A DNA stretch of 64,000 bases from Planctomycetales bacterium (lineage in GTDB: Bacteria; Planctomycetota; Planctomycetia; Planctomycetales; Planctomycetaceae), in contig JANQPT010000061.1 in NCBI GenBank assembly GCA_028285345.1, forward strand, positions 186,001 through 250,000. The letters run 5' to 3'. The position numbers were made by a program, and so were the translations under genes. The notes below the pieces were generated by a model. The model saw only the letters and a list, made by a program, of their open reading frames with translations, had not been told where the DNA came from and searched no databases. Of this stretch, positions 17,922 through 27,535 are shown piece after piece; the first letter of the stretch is position 1, and each line of letters begins with the position of its first letter.

Positions 17922-18512
17922 TCAGGAAAAATTGGTCATGTAGGGCAATTGCTCGGCGGTATGCGCCGTCTCGGCTTCGCCCTCAAGCAGTTCCCCGAGA
18001 AAATCCCACTGCCCGGTCGTCAGCGCCGTCCGTGCGCCTTCATGAACATGGCAGTCGTGCGTCGTGTCGCCGTGGGTGACGGTCTTCGTCTCCAAACAGA
18101 CTGTCAGATGCATGTTTGGATCAGACTCGACAGCTTCGCAGATGATCTGCAATTGCTCCGTTGTAGCGTGCACACACGGGATGCCCAACGAGGTGCAGTT
18201 GCCGTGAAAGATCTCCGCAAACGACTCGGCGACAATCGCCTCGATTCCCCAGCGCATCAACGCCTGCGGAGCATGTTCTCGCGACGAACCACAGCCGAAA
18301 TTGCGGCCGGCTACGAGAATCTTCGCCTCCTGATGATGCTCGCGGTCAAAGGGATGGTCGTCGTGTTGCTCGCGATCATCTTTAAAGGCGTGCTCACCCA
18401 AACCGTCGAACGTCACGCAGCGCAAATAGCGAGCGGGAATGATGCGGTCGGTGTCGATGTCATCCAGCAATAGCGGTAAGCCGGGGCCGGTAATTTGTTT
18501 GATTTCGGACAT
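17922..18512 (-). CDS. leuD: 3-isopropylmalate dehydratase small subunit
   Basis: Small subunit of isopropylmalate isomerase, which converts 2- to 3-isopropylmalate in leucine synthesis. The protein has 196 residues, the usual length, from ATG 18512 ([11 protein letters not shown]). The frame extends to 18617 but would overlap leuC and add a non-homologous leader. Family motifs are [14 protein letters not shown] and [15 protein letters not shown]. It is placed 67 bp after leuC on the same strand. Confidence 0.95.
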   Translation of the reverse strand: MSEIKQITGPGLPLLLDDIDTDRIIPARYLRCVTFDGLGEHAFKDDREQHDDHPFDREHHQEAKILVAGRNFGCGSSREHAPQALMRWGIEAIVAESFAEIFHGNCTSLGIPCVHATTEQLQIICEAVESDPNMHLTVCLETKTVTHGDTTHDCHVHEGARTALTTGQWDFLGELLEGEAETAHTAEQLPYMTNFS

Positions 18513-18579
18513 GGTTGGTTCTGTGAATGAATAGAATTCGCCGTTGGCGGAGACGTTGCACCTGAAGATGGTAGGCGTC

Positions 18580-20001
18580 CTAAACGCTGGCCGCCGTAAA
18601 TGCCTCTCGAACATCAACCACCTCGCCGGCGACCGCCGCTGCGGCCACCATCGCGGGGCTCATGAGGAGGGTCCGTCCGGTCGGGCTGCCTTGCCGCCCC
18701 TTGAAATTGCGGTTGCTGGATGAAGCGCAAATCTCGCGTCCGGAGAGTTTATCGGGATTCATGGCCAGACACATTGAGCAGCCGGCAGCCCGCCACTGAA
18801 AACCGGCCTCTTCGAAAACTTTGTCTAAGCCTTCCGACTCGGCTTGCTGGCGAACCTGTTGCGATCCGGGAACAATCAGTGCCCGCACGTGATCGGCGAC
18901 TTTGCGTCCTTCGGCAATGCGCGCCGCTTCTCGTAAGTCCGAAATCCGCCCGTTGGTGCAGGAACCGACGAAGGCCACATCGATGCGTTGCCCCTTGATC
19001 GGTTGCTCCGCTTCCAATCCCATAAATTCCAGCGCTTCCCGGACCCCGGTTTGCTCAGTCTTTGGGAATGACTCCACGGGGGCGATCGACTCGTTGACCC
19101 CGACCGATTGGCCGGGATTGATTCCCCACGTCACGGTCGGTTCTATATCGGCCGCATCGTACACGACAACGTCGTCGTACTCCGCATCGGGACCGGACGC
19201 CAACGACAGCCAGTAGGCGGTTGCGTTTTCGAACGCGTCACCTTGCGGGGCAAACGGACGGCCGCGAATGTATTCGACCGTCGTCTGATCGGGGTTTACG
19301 TACCCGCAACGGGCGCCTCCTTCGATGCTCAGATTGCAGAGCGTCATTCGCTCTTCCATGGTCATCGCATCGACGACGGAACCGGCATATTCGTACGCAT
19401 ATCCGACCCCGCCTTGGACTCCCAACTTGCGAATCAGATACAAGGCGACGTCCTTGGCGAATACACCCTCGCCAAGTTCGCCGTTGACTTCGATGCGGCG
19501 CACCTGGGGGCGGCTCATGGGCAGCGTCTGCGTGGCCAAGACCGCTGCGACTTGGCTGGTGCCGATTCCCATGGCAATCGAACCGAACGCGCCGTGCGTG
19601 CTCGTATGGCTGTCGCCGCACACGATCGTCATGCCGGGCTGCGTGATTCCCAGTTCCGGACCGACAATATGCACGACACCTTGCCGATTGTCGTTCAGGT
19701 CGAGCAGTGTAATCCCGAATTCGTCGCAATTCTTCTCAATCGCCGACATCATCTCCTCGGCAAGTCCATCCGCGAACGGCCGGGCTTGGTTTTCGGTGGG
19801 GATAATGTGGTCGACGGTCGCAATCGTCCGGTCAGGATACTTCACCTGCAGCCCGCGGTCGCGGAGCATCTGAAACGCTTGCGGGCTTGTGACTTCATGA
19901 ATCAGATGCATGCCGATGAAAATCTGGTCCTGCCCCGACGCCAACTTACGGACGGCGTGGTTGTCCCAGACACGATTAAACAGATTTGCAGTCCCAGCCA
20001 T
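18580..20001 (-). CDS. leuC: 3-isopropylmalate dehydratase large subunit
   Basis: Catalytic aconitase-family subunit of isopropylmalate isomerase, 473 residues. The 4Fe-4S cluster cysteines are visible in GSCTNGR and in [13 protein letters not shown]. The substrate region [13 protein letters not shown] is intact. It forms an operon with leuD. No other leucine genes are in the window. The 178 bp upstream show no obvious leader peptide or T-box. Confidence 0.97.
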   Translation of the reverse strand: MAGTANLFNRVWDNHAVRKLASGQDQIFIGMHLIHEVTSPQAFQMLRDRGLQVKYPDRTIATVDHIIPTENQARPFADGLAEEMMSAIEKNCDEFGITLLDLNDNRQGVVHIVGPELGITQPGMTIVCGDSHTSTHGAFGSIAMGIGTSQVAAVLATQTLPMSRPQVRRIEVNGELGEGVFAKDVALYLIRKLGVQGGVGYAYEYAGSVVDAMTMEERMTLCNLSIEGGARCGYVNPDQTTVEYIRGRPFAPQGDAFENATAYWLSLASGPDAEYDDVVVYDAADIEPTVTWGINPGQSVGVNESIAPVESFPKTEQTGVREALEFMGLEAEQPIKGQRIDVAFVGSCTNGRISDLREAARIAEGRKVADHVRALIVPGSQQVRQQAESEGLDKVFEEAGFQWRAAGCSMCLAMNPDKLSGREICASSSNRNFKGRQGSPTGRTLLMSPAMVAAAAVAGEVVDVREAFTAASV

Positions 20002-20180
20002 CGATCTTCTCAGGGGTTGACAGTTGTCGAACGAAGCCGAAATCCCGGCGTTAATAAGCGATATTCTCCCATCATAGCTGACATAGCCCTCAACTCAAGT
20101 CGTCATCCGGGCCTTTCAGCGGCATTCACTGTGCCTGAAACAGGAATGCAGGTGTTGACCCCGCACTGCCGCAGGAAACT

Positions 20181-21053
20181 TCACAGTGGGGCAAGCGGTA
20201 GGATCAGCCAGAGCAGATAGGCGACCGGCGCGGCAAAGAGGATACTATCCAGGATATCGAGCACTCCGCCGAATCCCGGCAATAATTCGGCAGAGTCTTT
20301 GCGGCCGACGTCGCGCTTAATCAGCGACTCGCACAGGTCGCCCAACAACCCGACGATTCCGATGGTAGCACCGTACAAAATCGCCCAGTGAGCAGCAGCG
20401 GCTTGAACAGATGGGAAGCAATACGGAACTACAAGTTGAAACCACACACACGAAGCGGCTGCGGCGCCAAGCACCGCGCCGTAAGCGCCGGCCCAGGTCT
20501 TGCCGGGACTCAACCGTGGTGCCAGTTTTCGCTTGCCAAACAGGCGGCCCAAGGTGTATGCGCCGATATCACCCGATTTAGTCGCCACGATCAGCGAGCC
20601 AAGCGCAATATACCCGCCCCCCACCCACCGCAACAGCGCGGTGAGACTCAACAACAAACCGATATAACTGACTGCCAGCACCTCAGCGGCTAAGTTTTGC
20701 AAACTTTCGCCCGGTTGGCGATAACTGAGCGCAGCATGGACAAACATGACCAGCAACGAGAGAACGAAGGCCATCGAACACGGACTGAGAGATCCCACCT
20801 TGGCGCCTCCAATGAGCGCCGGAATCCAATTCGAAGCGACGATCGCAACCGAACAGGCAGTGACGATTGCGAGTCGTGGGCGCAACGAGCCAGCCCTCAA
20901 CAAATCCACCATCTCCCACGACGCGCGTATTGCGAGCACGACACCAAGTAAAAGCAAAATCGGTGCGGCAGGTCCCCACCATGCGTCAAAATACAATCCG
21001 ACGATCAAGGCGGAAATCATGATGACAGACAGAAGCAGCCGCCAGCGGAGCAT
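20181..21053 (-). CDS. cdsA: Phosphatidate cytidylyltransferase
   Basis: Integral membrane enzyme making CDP-diacylglycerol from phosphatidic acid and CTP. The protein has 290 residues and about eight helices. The C-terminal signature is clear: SLIKRDVGRKDSAELLPGFGG and then LDILDS, where most members have LDRxDS. The central segment is GDIGAYTLGRLFGKRKLAPRLSPGKTWAG. It lies 127 bp downstream of uppS, the common pairing in bacteria. Confidence 0.94.
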   Translation of the reverse strand: MLRWRLLLSVIMISALIVGLYFDAWWGPAAPILLLLGVVLAIRASWEMVDLLRAGSLRPRLAIVTACSVAIVASNWIPALIGGAKVGSLSPCSMAFVLSLLVMFVHAALSYRQPGESLQNLAAEVLAVSYIGLLLSLTALLRWVGGGYIALGSLIVATKSGDIGAYTLGRLFGKRKLAPRLSPGKTWAGAYGAVLGAAAASCVWFQLVVPYCFPSVQAAAAHWAILYGATIGIVGLLGDLCESLIKRDVGRKDSAELLPGFGGVLDILDSILFAAPVAYLLWLILPLAPL

Positions 21054-21180
21054 GTATGGATTTCTAGGTTGTTGGATTCACAAAACTGCCGGCCCAGCCG
21101 GTCATCGCCAATTGCGGGAGACGAGAAGTCCCCGCTCCCCTGCTCCGCCGTCGTCTCGCACGATCGCCGGAATGATCTCG

Positions 21181-21948
21181 TTACGCGATCGGATCCTTAA
21201 GGCCGCCGTAGCGCCGGTCCCGGTCTGCGAAGTCGCGGATCGCGGCATGCAAGTCCGGCTCGCGAAAATCGGGCCAACACTTCTCGGTGACCCAGAATTC
21301 CGCGTAACTGATTTGCCACAACAAAAAATTGCTGACCCGCATCTCGCCCGCGGTTCGAATCACCAAATCAGGGTCTTCAGATCCAGCAGTATACAGATGA
21401 TTGTCGATCGTCGCCTCCGTGATGTCGTCGGCCGCAAGACGGCCCGCTGCCACTTCGGCGGCAATCTGTTTGACCGCATCGACAATCTCGCCGCGACTGC
21501 CATAGTTCAGCGCCAAACACAGCTTCATGCCGTCGTTTTGACTGCTGAGATCGATCGTTTTTTGGATCTCGGCCAACACGCTGTCGCTCAGTCCGTCCCG
21601 GCGACCAATCGTGCCGAACCGGATATTCTGCCGCATGATCTCAGCCCGCTCTTCAATCACAAATTGCTCGAGCAGGGTCATCAACATGCTCAGTTCATGC
21701 TGCGGCCGCTTCCAGTTTTCGCTGCTGAGGCAGTAGAGCGTCAATTGTCCAATCCCCAGCCGCGTCGATTCTTCCACAATCTTGCGGACACTGGTCACGC
21801 CCCGCCGATGTCCCTCGATACGGGGCAACCCCCGCCCCTGCGCCCATCGCCCATTGCCGTCCATAATAATGGCGATATGTTTGGGAAATTCGGACGCGGG
21901 AATCGATAACGTCGCAGCCGCATTTTCTTCGGGGAATGTAACGGTCAC
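21181..21948 (-). CDS. uppS: Isoprenyl transferase (undecaprenyl diphosphate synthase)
   Basis: cis-Prenyltransferase that makes the C55 lipid carrier for envelope polysaccharides. The protein has 255 residues with a GTG start. Motifs are IAIIMDGNGRWAQGRGLPRIEGHRRG near residue 27, LTLYCLSSENWKRP, and the late RTAGEMRVSNFLLWQISYAEFWV. It is the first gene of the uppS-cdsA pair. Confidence 0.95.
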   Translation of the reverse strand: MTVTFPEENAAATLSIPASEFPKHIAIIMDGNGRWAQGRGLPRIEGHRRGVTSVRKIVEESTRLGIGQLTLYCLSSENWKRPQHELSMLMTLLEQFVIEERAEIMRQNIRFGTIGRRDGLSDSVLAEIQKTIDLSSQNDGMKLCLALNYGSRGEIVDAVKQIAAEVAAGRLAADDITEATIDNHLYTAGSEDPDLVIRTAGEMRVSNFLLWQISYAEFWVTEKCWPDFREPDLHAAIRDFADRDRRYGGLKDPIA

Positions 21949-22280
21949 AGCTTAACTTCGTTGTGAACAGTGGATTAGAGCGGTACCGACCAGTATTTTC
22001 CTCTTTGTTTCGTTCGTCGTCAATGGTGTCTTCTTAGGTAGATACTGGTCTCACGGGGCCGGTTTCAGCAAAACGGCTTCTTTGGCGGTCGTTGATCTTC
22101 CTCTCACTCCGCAGATCCGCCTGCGCGCTGCGCATGATAGTCTTGACGTTGTATGGAGCGAAGCGGTATCCCTAATCCAATGTCGGAGAATACGAGGAAA
22201 GCTTTCCGCATGATGCTGCGCAACTCTTGCCCGACCGCATATTTCTCCATCACGGCCTGCTGATCAGTCAAGGAGTCCTC
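21949..22280. other. Intergenic stretch between uppS and the PQQ-like gene
   Basis: A divergent promoter region of about 330 bases. A TTGACG (22143-22148) lies about 18 bases before TATCCC, which might be a weak promoter for the + strand gene. No gene, RNA or repeat is recognised. Confidence 0.4.
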
Positions 22281-23573
22281 ATGAAGAAGATGTTAATCTC
22301 GGCCATCGTAGCGCCGGCGCTGTTGCTAGGATGCCGGCCGGCGACGCCCGTCCAAGAGATCCGTGACAAGCAGGACTCCGTGCGAGACGTCGAGATCGTC
22401 GTCAATGACGACGAGTGGTCGAGATGGCGCGGCCCGCGTCAGGATGGAATCAGTCGCGATCAAGATCCACCCTTTGAGTGGTCGGAAAACCAGCACATTG
22501 TGTGGAGTAGTCCTGTCCCCGGCCGCGGCCATTCGAGTCCGATCGTTGTTGGCGATCAGATCTTTCTGACAACGGCAGACGGCGAAAAAGAGGAGCAGCA
22601 AATCCTTTGTTATGACCGCAACTCAGGCGAGCCGCGCTGGACGACCACAGCACACAGAGGCGGTTTCGCGCGAATGCACTCCAAAAACAGCCAAGCGTCG
22701 GCGACGCCCGCATGGGACGGCGAGCAACTCATCGCAGCGTTCGTCAATTCCGATGCACTGTGGCTGACCGCCGTCGATGCAGACGGCAATATCCTCTGGC
22801 AGCAGGACGCCGGGCCGTTTCACTCCGAGCACGGTTACGGTTCTTCGCCGACACTTTTCAAGTCGCTGGTCATCGTTTGCGGCGACAATGCCGAAAGCAG
22901 CTTTTTGGCCGCTCTGGATCGCAGCAGCGGAGAGATTATTTGGCGTGTTGCGCGAGAGAGGCCCGGAAGCCATGGAAGTTACGGCACGCCTGTCGTCGCC
23001 GATATCGCCGGCCAGCCGCAACTGCTACTTGCCGGGCATGGAAAACTGACCAGTTACAATCCCGAAAACGGCGACCTGCTCTGGTATTGCGACGGACCGT
23101 CAGAGGTCGCGGCGTGTACCGTCGCTGTGAGCGATGAAGTTGTCTTTGCCAGCGGCGGATATCCCGAGAAGGAAATCATGGCCGTCCGGGGCGATGGGAG
23201 CGGCGACGTATCCTCGTCCCACGTGATCTGGCGCGGGCGCAAAGTCGTGACTTACGTCCCCTCTCCCGTTTACCACGAAGGCCGCTTGTACGTCGTCAAT
23301 GACAGTGGAATCACGGCTTGCTTCGACGGCGAAAGCGGCGATGTCCTGTGGAGAAAACGGTTGGGCGGAAGCTTCAGCGCCTCACCGACTCTGGTAAACG
23401 GCAAACTGGTTGCGGCAAATGAGTCGGGGACGACGTTCGTGATCGGCACCGAGCCACAGTACAAGCTGCTTGCACAAAACGAACTGGGCGACGGCTGCTT
23501 CGCGAGTCCGGCCATTTGCGGAGGCCGTGTCTACCTCCGCTCGACGGACACGCTATTCTGCATCGGCGAGTAG
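22281..23573 (+). CDS. PQQ-like beta-propeller lipoprotein
   Basis: A 430-residue exported protein. ATG 22281 has an AGGAG site five bases upstream and opens a lipoprotein signal (ISAIVAPALLLGC). The remainder is a run of beta-propeller blades of the PQQ/WD-like type (SSPIVVGDQIFLTTADG, QILCYDRNSGEPRWTT, ALDRSSGEIIWRV, CFDGESGDVLWRK). The opening WSRWRGPRQDGIS is shared with the protein at 28156. No dehydrogenase catalytic motif is seen, so it is probably not a true quinoprotein. It converges on the formylmethanofuran dehydrogenase A gene. Confidence 0.85.
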   Translation: MKKMLISAIVAPALLLGCRPATPVQEIRDKQDSVRDVEIVVNDDEWSRWRGPRQDGISRDQDPPFEWSENQHIVWSSPVPGRGHSSPIVVGDQIFLTTADGEKEEQQILCYDRNSGEPRWTTTAHRGGFARMHSKNSQASATPAWDGEQLIAAFVNSDALWLTAVDADGNILWQQDAGPFHSEHGYGSSPTLFKSLVIVCGDNAESSFLAALDRSSGEIIWRVARERPGSHGSYGTPVVADIAGQPQLLLAGHGKLTSYNPENGDLLWYCDGPSEVAACTVAVSDEVVFASGGYPEKEIMAVRGDGSGDVSSSHVIWRGRKVVTYVPSPVYHEGRLYVVNDSGITACFDGESGDVLWRKRLGGSFSASPTLVNGKLVAANESGTTFVIGTEPQYKLLAQNELGDGCFASPAICGGRVYLRSTDTLFCIGE

Positions 23574-23597
23574 CCTGCGGCGTACCAATTGGACTCA

Positions 23598-25250
23598 TCA
23601 CTCGGTTGCGACGACGTGCTCATGCGGCAATTCGTCTTGTCCCATGGCGTAGTTCGCAAACTGAATCGTGTAATGCTGCTCGAACCAGTTTTGAATATCC
23701 GCGACCGCATCGGGATCATACCCGGGCGCGACGTGGATCGTTTCGCCGGCGAAGTCCTCGCGAATCTCACCCTGCTCCACGACAACCACTCCTCTGCGAA
23801 TGACAAATCGCGGGAGTTCGAACATTTGTTGGATGTCATCGTCGGGTGTATAGATTGTCACATCGGCATCGGCCCCCGACCCGAGGTGCCCTTTATGCCG
23901 CAGACCCAGCATTTTTGCCGGGGCCGCACGCGTCACGATGGCGATTTCGTTGAGAGTGTATTCTCGGTCCAAGTCCGCCAATGTACATCGTTCGGAAACC
24001 GAGGACGGCACGCGTTCGAGAACTTCACGGCGCCGTTCGCGGTCCATCAAGAGGGCGATAATTTCCGGGTAGGCCATAAACGACGCGCCATTGGGGTGGT
24101 CGGTGCTCATCGCGACCCGCCACGGATCGTTGATCAACAAGTACCACTCCAAGCCGATTGCCCACTGTAGCGCGTGCACCATCGACTTGTCCTTATAGAC
24201 AATTGGCACAATCCCGCAGCCCGCTTCCATTTCTGTGTCGCCGGAGAACCATTTGCGGCCGGTAACCTTGTGCAGAAAATAACCGAGCGGTCCGTCACCG
24301 GTCATCGATGTCGTTTCCGCAAACATCACCTGGCCGACGTCGACGGTAAGGTTGTCGTGCGTATTTACGTACTCAGCGAGTTGTGGAACTTCGGAGCAGA
24401 ACGTCTGTTGCTCATCCGGATTGCCGCCGTAGCTGTGAAACTGGACGTGGGTCAGATGTGCGCGGTGTCCGTCGACAGCCCGCATCGTCTCCAGTGTGGT
24501 CTGCCAATTGCCGGGGATGCCGAGATTATTACAGTGGATGTGTACGGGATGCGGCAGCCGCAGCTCACCGGCCGCCTGGGAGACTCCGGAGATGATTTGC
24601 CGCGGCGTCACATTGAAATGTTCGACCGTTTCATCGATGCCGGTGGCGTTTCCGCCCGTCCGTTTCCAGACTTCGACGCCGCCGGGATTGACGAGTTTGC
24701 AGGAGTAACCTTTGGTCATCTGCAGCAACCACGCCAAGTAGTTCTTCAGCCGCTCCGGCTCCTGTTCCTGAATTTGCTTCATCACATAGTGATTGTTGCC
24801 GACCAGCACGTAAAAACCTTTGTCGATGATCGGCGTGTCATGGAATTCTTCATGCGCATGCCGGGCGCCGAGCGGAGGGATGGCGGCGTCAAACGCAGTC
24901 GTATACCCCAATCCGGCATACTTGTACCCGGTGGCGAACGTGCTGGGGACGCTGCCCAGCGTCCCGGAACGCGTGTGAGCAGTGCGGTGCACTTTATCAG
25001 CGAGCCGCTTCTCCTCCGGCCGCATTTTCCGGGCGACGTTGACTTTCGGCCCGGCGATGTGACAGTGCATGTCGACGCCACCGGGCATCACGACAAGGCC
25101 GGAGGCATCGAGAGTGCGGGCAGGAATCGTACCTGGATCGGAAGGAGGCTCGACGAATTTGCCGTCCTCAATCCACAGATCGCGGACTTCACCGTCGATG
25201 TTGTTTAGAGGATCGTAAACGGTTCCGCCGGCAATCTTAAACAGGGACAT
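23598..25250 (-). CDS. fwdA: Formylmethanofuran dehydrogenase subunit A
   Basis: Amidohydrolase-type subunit of formylmethanofuran dehydrogenase (Fwd/Fmd in methanogens, FhcA in methylotrophs), 550 residues. It handles formate to formyl-methanofuran exchange at a binuclear metal site. The metal ligands start with DMHCHIAG (His62, His64); a lysine in GYSCKLVNPGG is the likely carboxylated bridging residue, and VHIHCNNLG and SGDTEMEAG follow. It is the last gene of the minus-strand set, 75 bp after the Uma2-like gene. The pathway is methanofuran/tetrahydromethanopterin C1 transfer. Confidence 0.94.
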   Translation of the reverse strand: MSLFKIAGGTVYDPLNNIDGEVRDLWIEDGKFVEPPSDPGTIPARTLDASGLVVMPGGVDMHCHIAGPKVNVARKMRPEEKRLADKVHRTAHTRSGTLGSVPSTFATGYKYAGLGYTTAFDAAIPPLGARHAHEEFHDTPIIDKGFYVLVGNNHYVMKQIQEQEPERLKNYLAWLLQMTKGYSCKLVNPGGVEVWKRTGGNATGIDETVEHFNVTPRQIISGVSQAAGELRLPHPVHIHCNNLGIPGNWQTTLETMRAVDGHRAHLTHVQFHSYGGNPDEQQTFCSEVPQLAEYVNTHDNLTVDVGQVMFAETTSMTGDGPLGYFLHKVTGRKWFSGDTEMEAGCGIVPIVYKDKSMVHALQWAIGLEWYLLINDPWRVAMSTDHPNGASFMAYPEIIALLMDRERRREVLERVPSSVSERCTLADLDREYTLNEIAIVTRAAPAKMLGLRHKGHLGSGADADVTIYTPDDDIQQMFELPRFVIRRGVVVVEQGEIREDFAGETIHVAPGYDPDAVADIQNWFEQHYTIQFANYAMGQDELPHEHVVATE

Positions 25251-25325
25251 CGGGTGAATGGCTCGGTTGGCGTTGAGTGTGATTTCGAACGGTGTGAATT
25301 CGGAGTGCGGAACGATGGAAGCACA

Positions 25326-25901
25326 TCAGACGATTTCGTGCAACGGTATCAGCAAACCGGGCAGGAGCGGACTTGAGTAATCGTCGGATGAGGAAAGCGT
25401 GGTTTCCTGATACCGACCCTCCGCCAAGCGGAGAACCGTCACGCGATGTTCAAAACGATCGACGATCACGTATTCCGAAACTTCAATGCTCTCATATTCC
25501 CGTCGCTTCTGTACATAGTCGCGCTGATGTGCGTCAGGGCCGGGGCTAACAACTTCGAAAATGATATCCGGCACGCGCTGGGGAATCTCCTGGTTGGACG
25601 ATTCGGATCGCAGATAAACGGCGATGTCCGGATGCCGGTCCGTCGCTTCGTCGGCACTTAACCAGGACTCCTGAAACACGAACTCTACGATTTCCGGATG
25701 CGAGATTTCGTAGGCTCCCAAGTATTTGCGGAGATATCCTGCAACAACATGGTGGTGGTGTCCCGGCGGCGGAATCACAACTAACCTCCCGTGAGCGCGT
25801 TCGTATCGGTGGGGCGGTTGGAAGTCCGCTTCCGCGTAGTCTGCGCCGGAAAGTTCCAACCCGTCGTCGGCATCCGTCACAATCAGTTGCGGTTTGCTCA
25901 T
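25326..25901 (-). CDS. Uma2-family putative restriction-endonuclease-like protein
   Basis: A 191-residue protein of the Uma2/DUF820 family with a PD-(D/E)xK nuclease-like fold. Core segments are RHPDIAVYLR, VPDIIFEVVSPG and YVQKRREYESIEVSEYVIVD. ATG 25901 has a GGGAGG site six bases upstream; a TTG two codons earlier is an alternative. It starts 2 bp after the stop of the B subunit gene and precedes the A subunit gene, so it is co-transcribed with both. Uma2 genes are widespread in Planctomycetes and Cyanobacteria and their role is unclear. No link to C1 metabolism is known to me. Confidence 0.85.
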   Translation of the reverse strand: MSKPQLIVTDADDGLELSGADYAEADFQPPHRYERAHGRLVVIPPPGHHHHVVAGYLRKYLGAYEISHPEIVEFVFQESWLSADEATDRHPDIAVYLRSESSNQEIPQRVPDIIFEVVSPGPDAHQRDYVQKRREYESIEVSEYVIVDRFEHRVTVLRLAEGRYQETTLSSSDDYSSPLLPGLLIPLHEIV

Positions 25902-25903
25902 GG

Positions 25904-27247
25904 TCAACCTCCCGCAGAAGCGGCCAGTTGCTTCTCGCGGATTCGCGTCTCAATCGCCTTGAGAACCTCTTCATCACTGCGATACGGGGACTCGAATGCC
26001 GGACGTAACGGGATCGGGATGTCGTCCATGCGGTATACCGTGCCCGAAGTGTTGATGCCGTACGTCGCCGTCGTAAACGCCACGGTGGCCACTTTGGCGG
26101 TTTCGCTCAGCTTGGGATCAAGTACGACCGACGGGATTTTTGCCAAATGTTGTCGTGCCGGATTACTGAAATTCGACATCGGATCAGAGGCGATGATCAA
26201 AGCCGCATCCGCCTCGCCGCGGGCCAACGTGTCGGACGACGTAAATTCACCCGGATTGAAGCGTGGGTAGCCCCGCGTCAAACTGACGCCGAACGGATAC
26301 CCGGTACTCCAGGAAACGATATTGTCCGCTCCGGTCACGTTGCCGTGTCCACGCATCGGCTTGGCCGTGAATCGCGTGTACTTGTTCAAATCGCGGGCCA
26401 GTGCCAAGACCGCTTCAGAGTTGAGGTGCTTGCCCCGCGTCATGGTCAAACCCATGCCGAACAAGATCACACCGAATTTCGCCGCTTTCATCCGTTCAAC
26501 GACATCCTTGAGAGTTTTCAAAGGGATACCGGTGATCTGCTCGATGTCGGGATCGATATCAATTCCGGCTGCGAGGCCGCGCATCGCCCAGGCGAGCTCG
26601 AAATCGCTCCGCGGCTTAATCTGCAGGAAGATGTCCATCGCTTTGGCGCTTTTCGTCTTGCGCACATCGATCAACACCGCCGTGCGATCCTTGCGGCCGT
26701 TGGGGACGAACTGGCCCTTGGGCATCAAGCTATAGCGTGTGAAATGCCGCGGATGGCTCTCCGCCGGATTGCCGCCCCAAAACAGCAAGAAATCGGCGCG
26801 GTTTTTGACCTCACCCAGCGAGCACGTGACTTCGCCAACGCCCTGAAAGGCCATCCCGGAGGGGCCGTGACAGACCGACGTCGTCGTGTCGATCGTCCCG
26901 CCAATCCAGTCGGTAATCGCGATCGCCACCCGCTGCGACTCGCTCGTCGTGTCCGACAGTCCATACGTGATCGGATATGTCGCCGACGTGAGAATCTCCG
27001 CTGCCCGCTCGACCGCCTCTTCAAAGGGAACCGGCTCGCCCTCGATCGTCGCTTCTGGGCGGTCCTCGATGTGATGGTTGAAAAACCAAGCCTTGCCCAA
27101 CACGCAGGCATTTTTGGCCTTGGTAATCTTGTTCCCCTCGACCGTCAATTCCATATCGTCGCAAACACACCCGCAAAACGTGCAAGTTGCATCTTTGACG
27201 ATCTTCAGTTCGGTAGTCTTTCCTTCCGTTGCTTCGGCAATACTCAT
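25904..27247 (-). CDS. fwdB: Formylmethanofuran dehydrogenase subunit B
   Basis: Molybdopterin/tungstopterin-family subunit, 447 residues. The N-terminus has a complete cluster pattern CTFCGCVCDD (Cys22, Cys25, Cys29) with Cys48 in ACVLG. The active-site segment SVCHGPS holds Cys126-His127, the position that ligates tungsten or molybdenum in the archaeal enzyme. GEVKNRADFLLFWGGNPAESHPRH is characteristic of FwdB. Methylotroph FhcB proteins are reported to have lost redox function, whereas this one keeps the key residues. It precedes the Uma2-like gene with a 2-bp gap. Confidence 0.94.
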   Translation of the reverse strand: MSIAEATEGKTTELKIVKDATCTFCGCVCDDMELTVEGNKITKAKNACVLGKAWFFNHHIEDRPEATIEGEPVPFEEAVERAAEILTSATYPITYGLSDTTSESQRVAIAITDWIGGTIDTTTSVCHGPSGMAFQGVGEVTCSLGEVKNRADFLLFWGGNPAESHPRHFTRYSLMPKGQFVPNGRKDRTAVLIDVRKTKSAKAMDIFLQIKPRSDFELAWAMRGLAAGIDIDPDIEQITGIPLKTLKDVVERMKAAKFGVILFGMGLTMTRGKHLNSEAVLALARDLNKYTRFTAKPMRGHGNVTGADNIVSWSTGYPFGVSLTRGYPRFNPGEFTSSDTLARGEADAALIIASDPMSNFSNPARQHLAKIPSVVLDPKLSETAKVATVAFTTATYGINTSGTVYRMDDIPIPLRPAFESPYRSDEEVLKAIETRIREKQLAASAGG

Positions 27248-27354
27248 GGGGTTATCACCCCTTCACTCAAAGCCGGAGTCAAATCGGATACCCCGGCAAA
27301 CAATCATCCGCCCTCCTGCGGGCGCGGCCTTTCGGCGGTTAGTTTCAAGTTAAT

Positions 27355-27527
27355 CTCACCACGGAGACACGGAGGACACAGAGTCTTTCAAATACGAAAT
27401 CCTAAGCACGAAATACGAAACAAATCCTAATTTCCAAAATTCAAAAACTTCGGTCATTTGAATTTCGAATTTGTTTAGGATTTCGAATTTTGTGCTTCGG
27501 ATTTTGTCTCCGTGTCTCCGTGGTGAG
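27355..27527. repeat. Inverted repeat element with 20-bp perfect ends
   Basis: Ends CTCACCACGGAGACACGGAG (27355-27374) and its exact reverse complement (27508-27527) bound about 130 AT-rich bases. The interior is itself imperfectly self-complementary (TACGAAATCCTAAGCACGAA against TTGTGCTTCGGATTTTG). It holds no gene. The left arm recurs at 63598-63623, so this is a dispersed repeat family. It separates the D and B subunit genes. Confidence 0.85.
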
Positions 27528-27535
27528 TCAAATCA

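Noticed and set aside
19108-20220. 370-residue frame on the + strand
   Set aside because: Opposite leuC, whose cluster cysteines and substrate motifs are intact.
20746-21909. 387-residue frame on the + strand
   Set aside because: Covers the ends of cdsA and uppS in antisense; no protein-like features.
26147-27430. 427-residue frame on the + strand
   Set aside because: Shadow opposite fwdB; His/Arg-rich composition and no motif.
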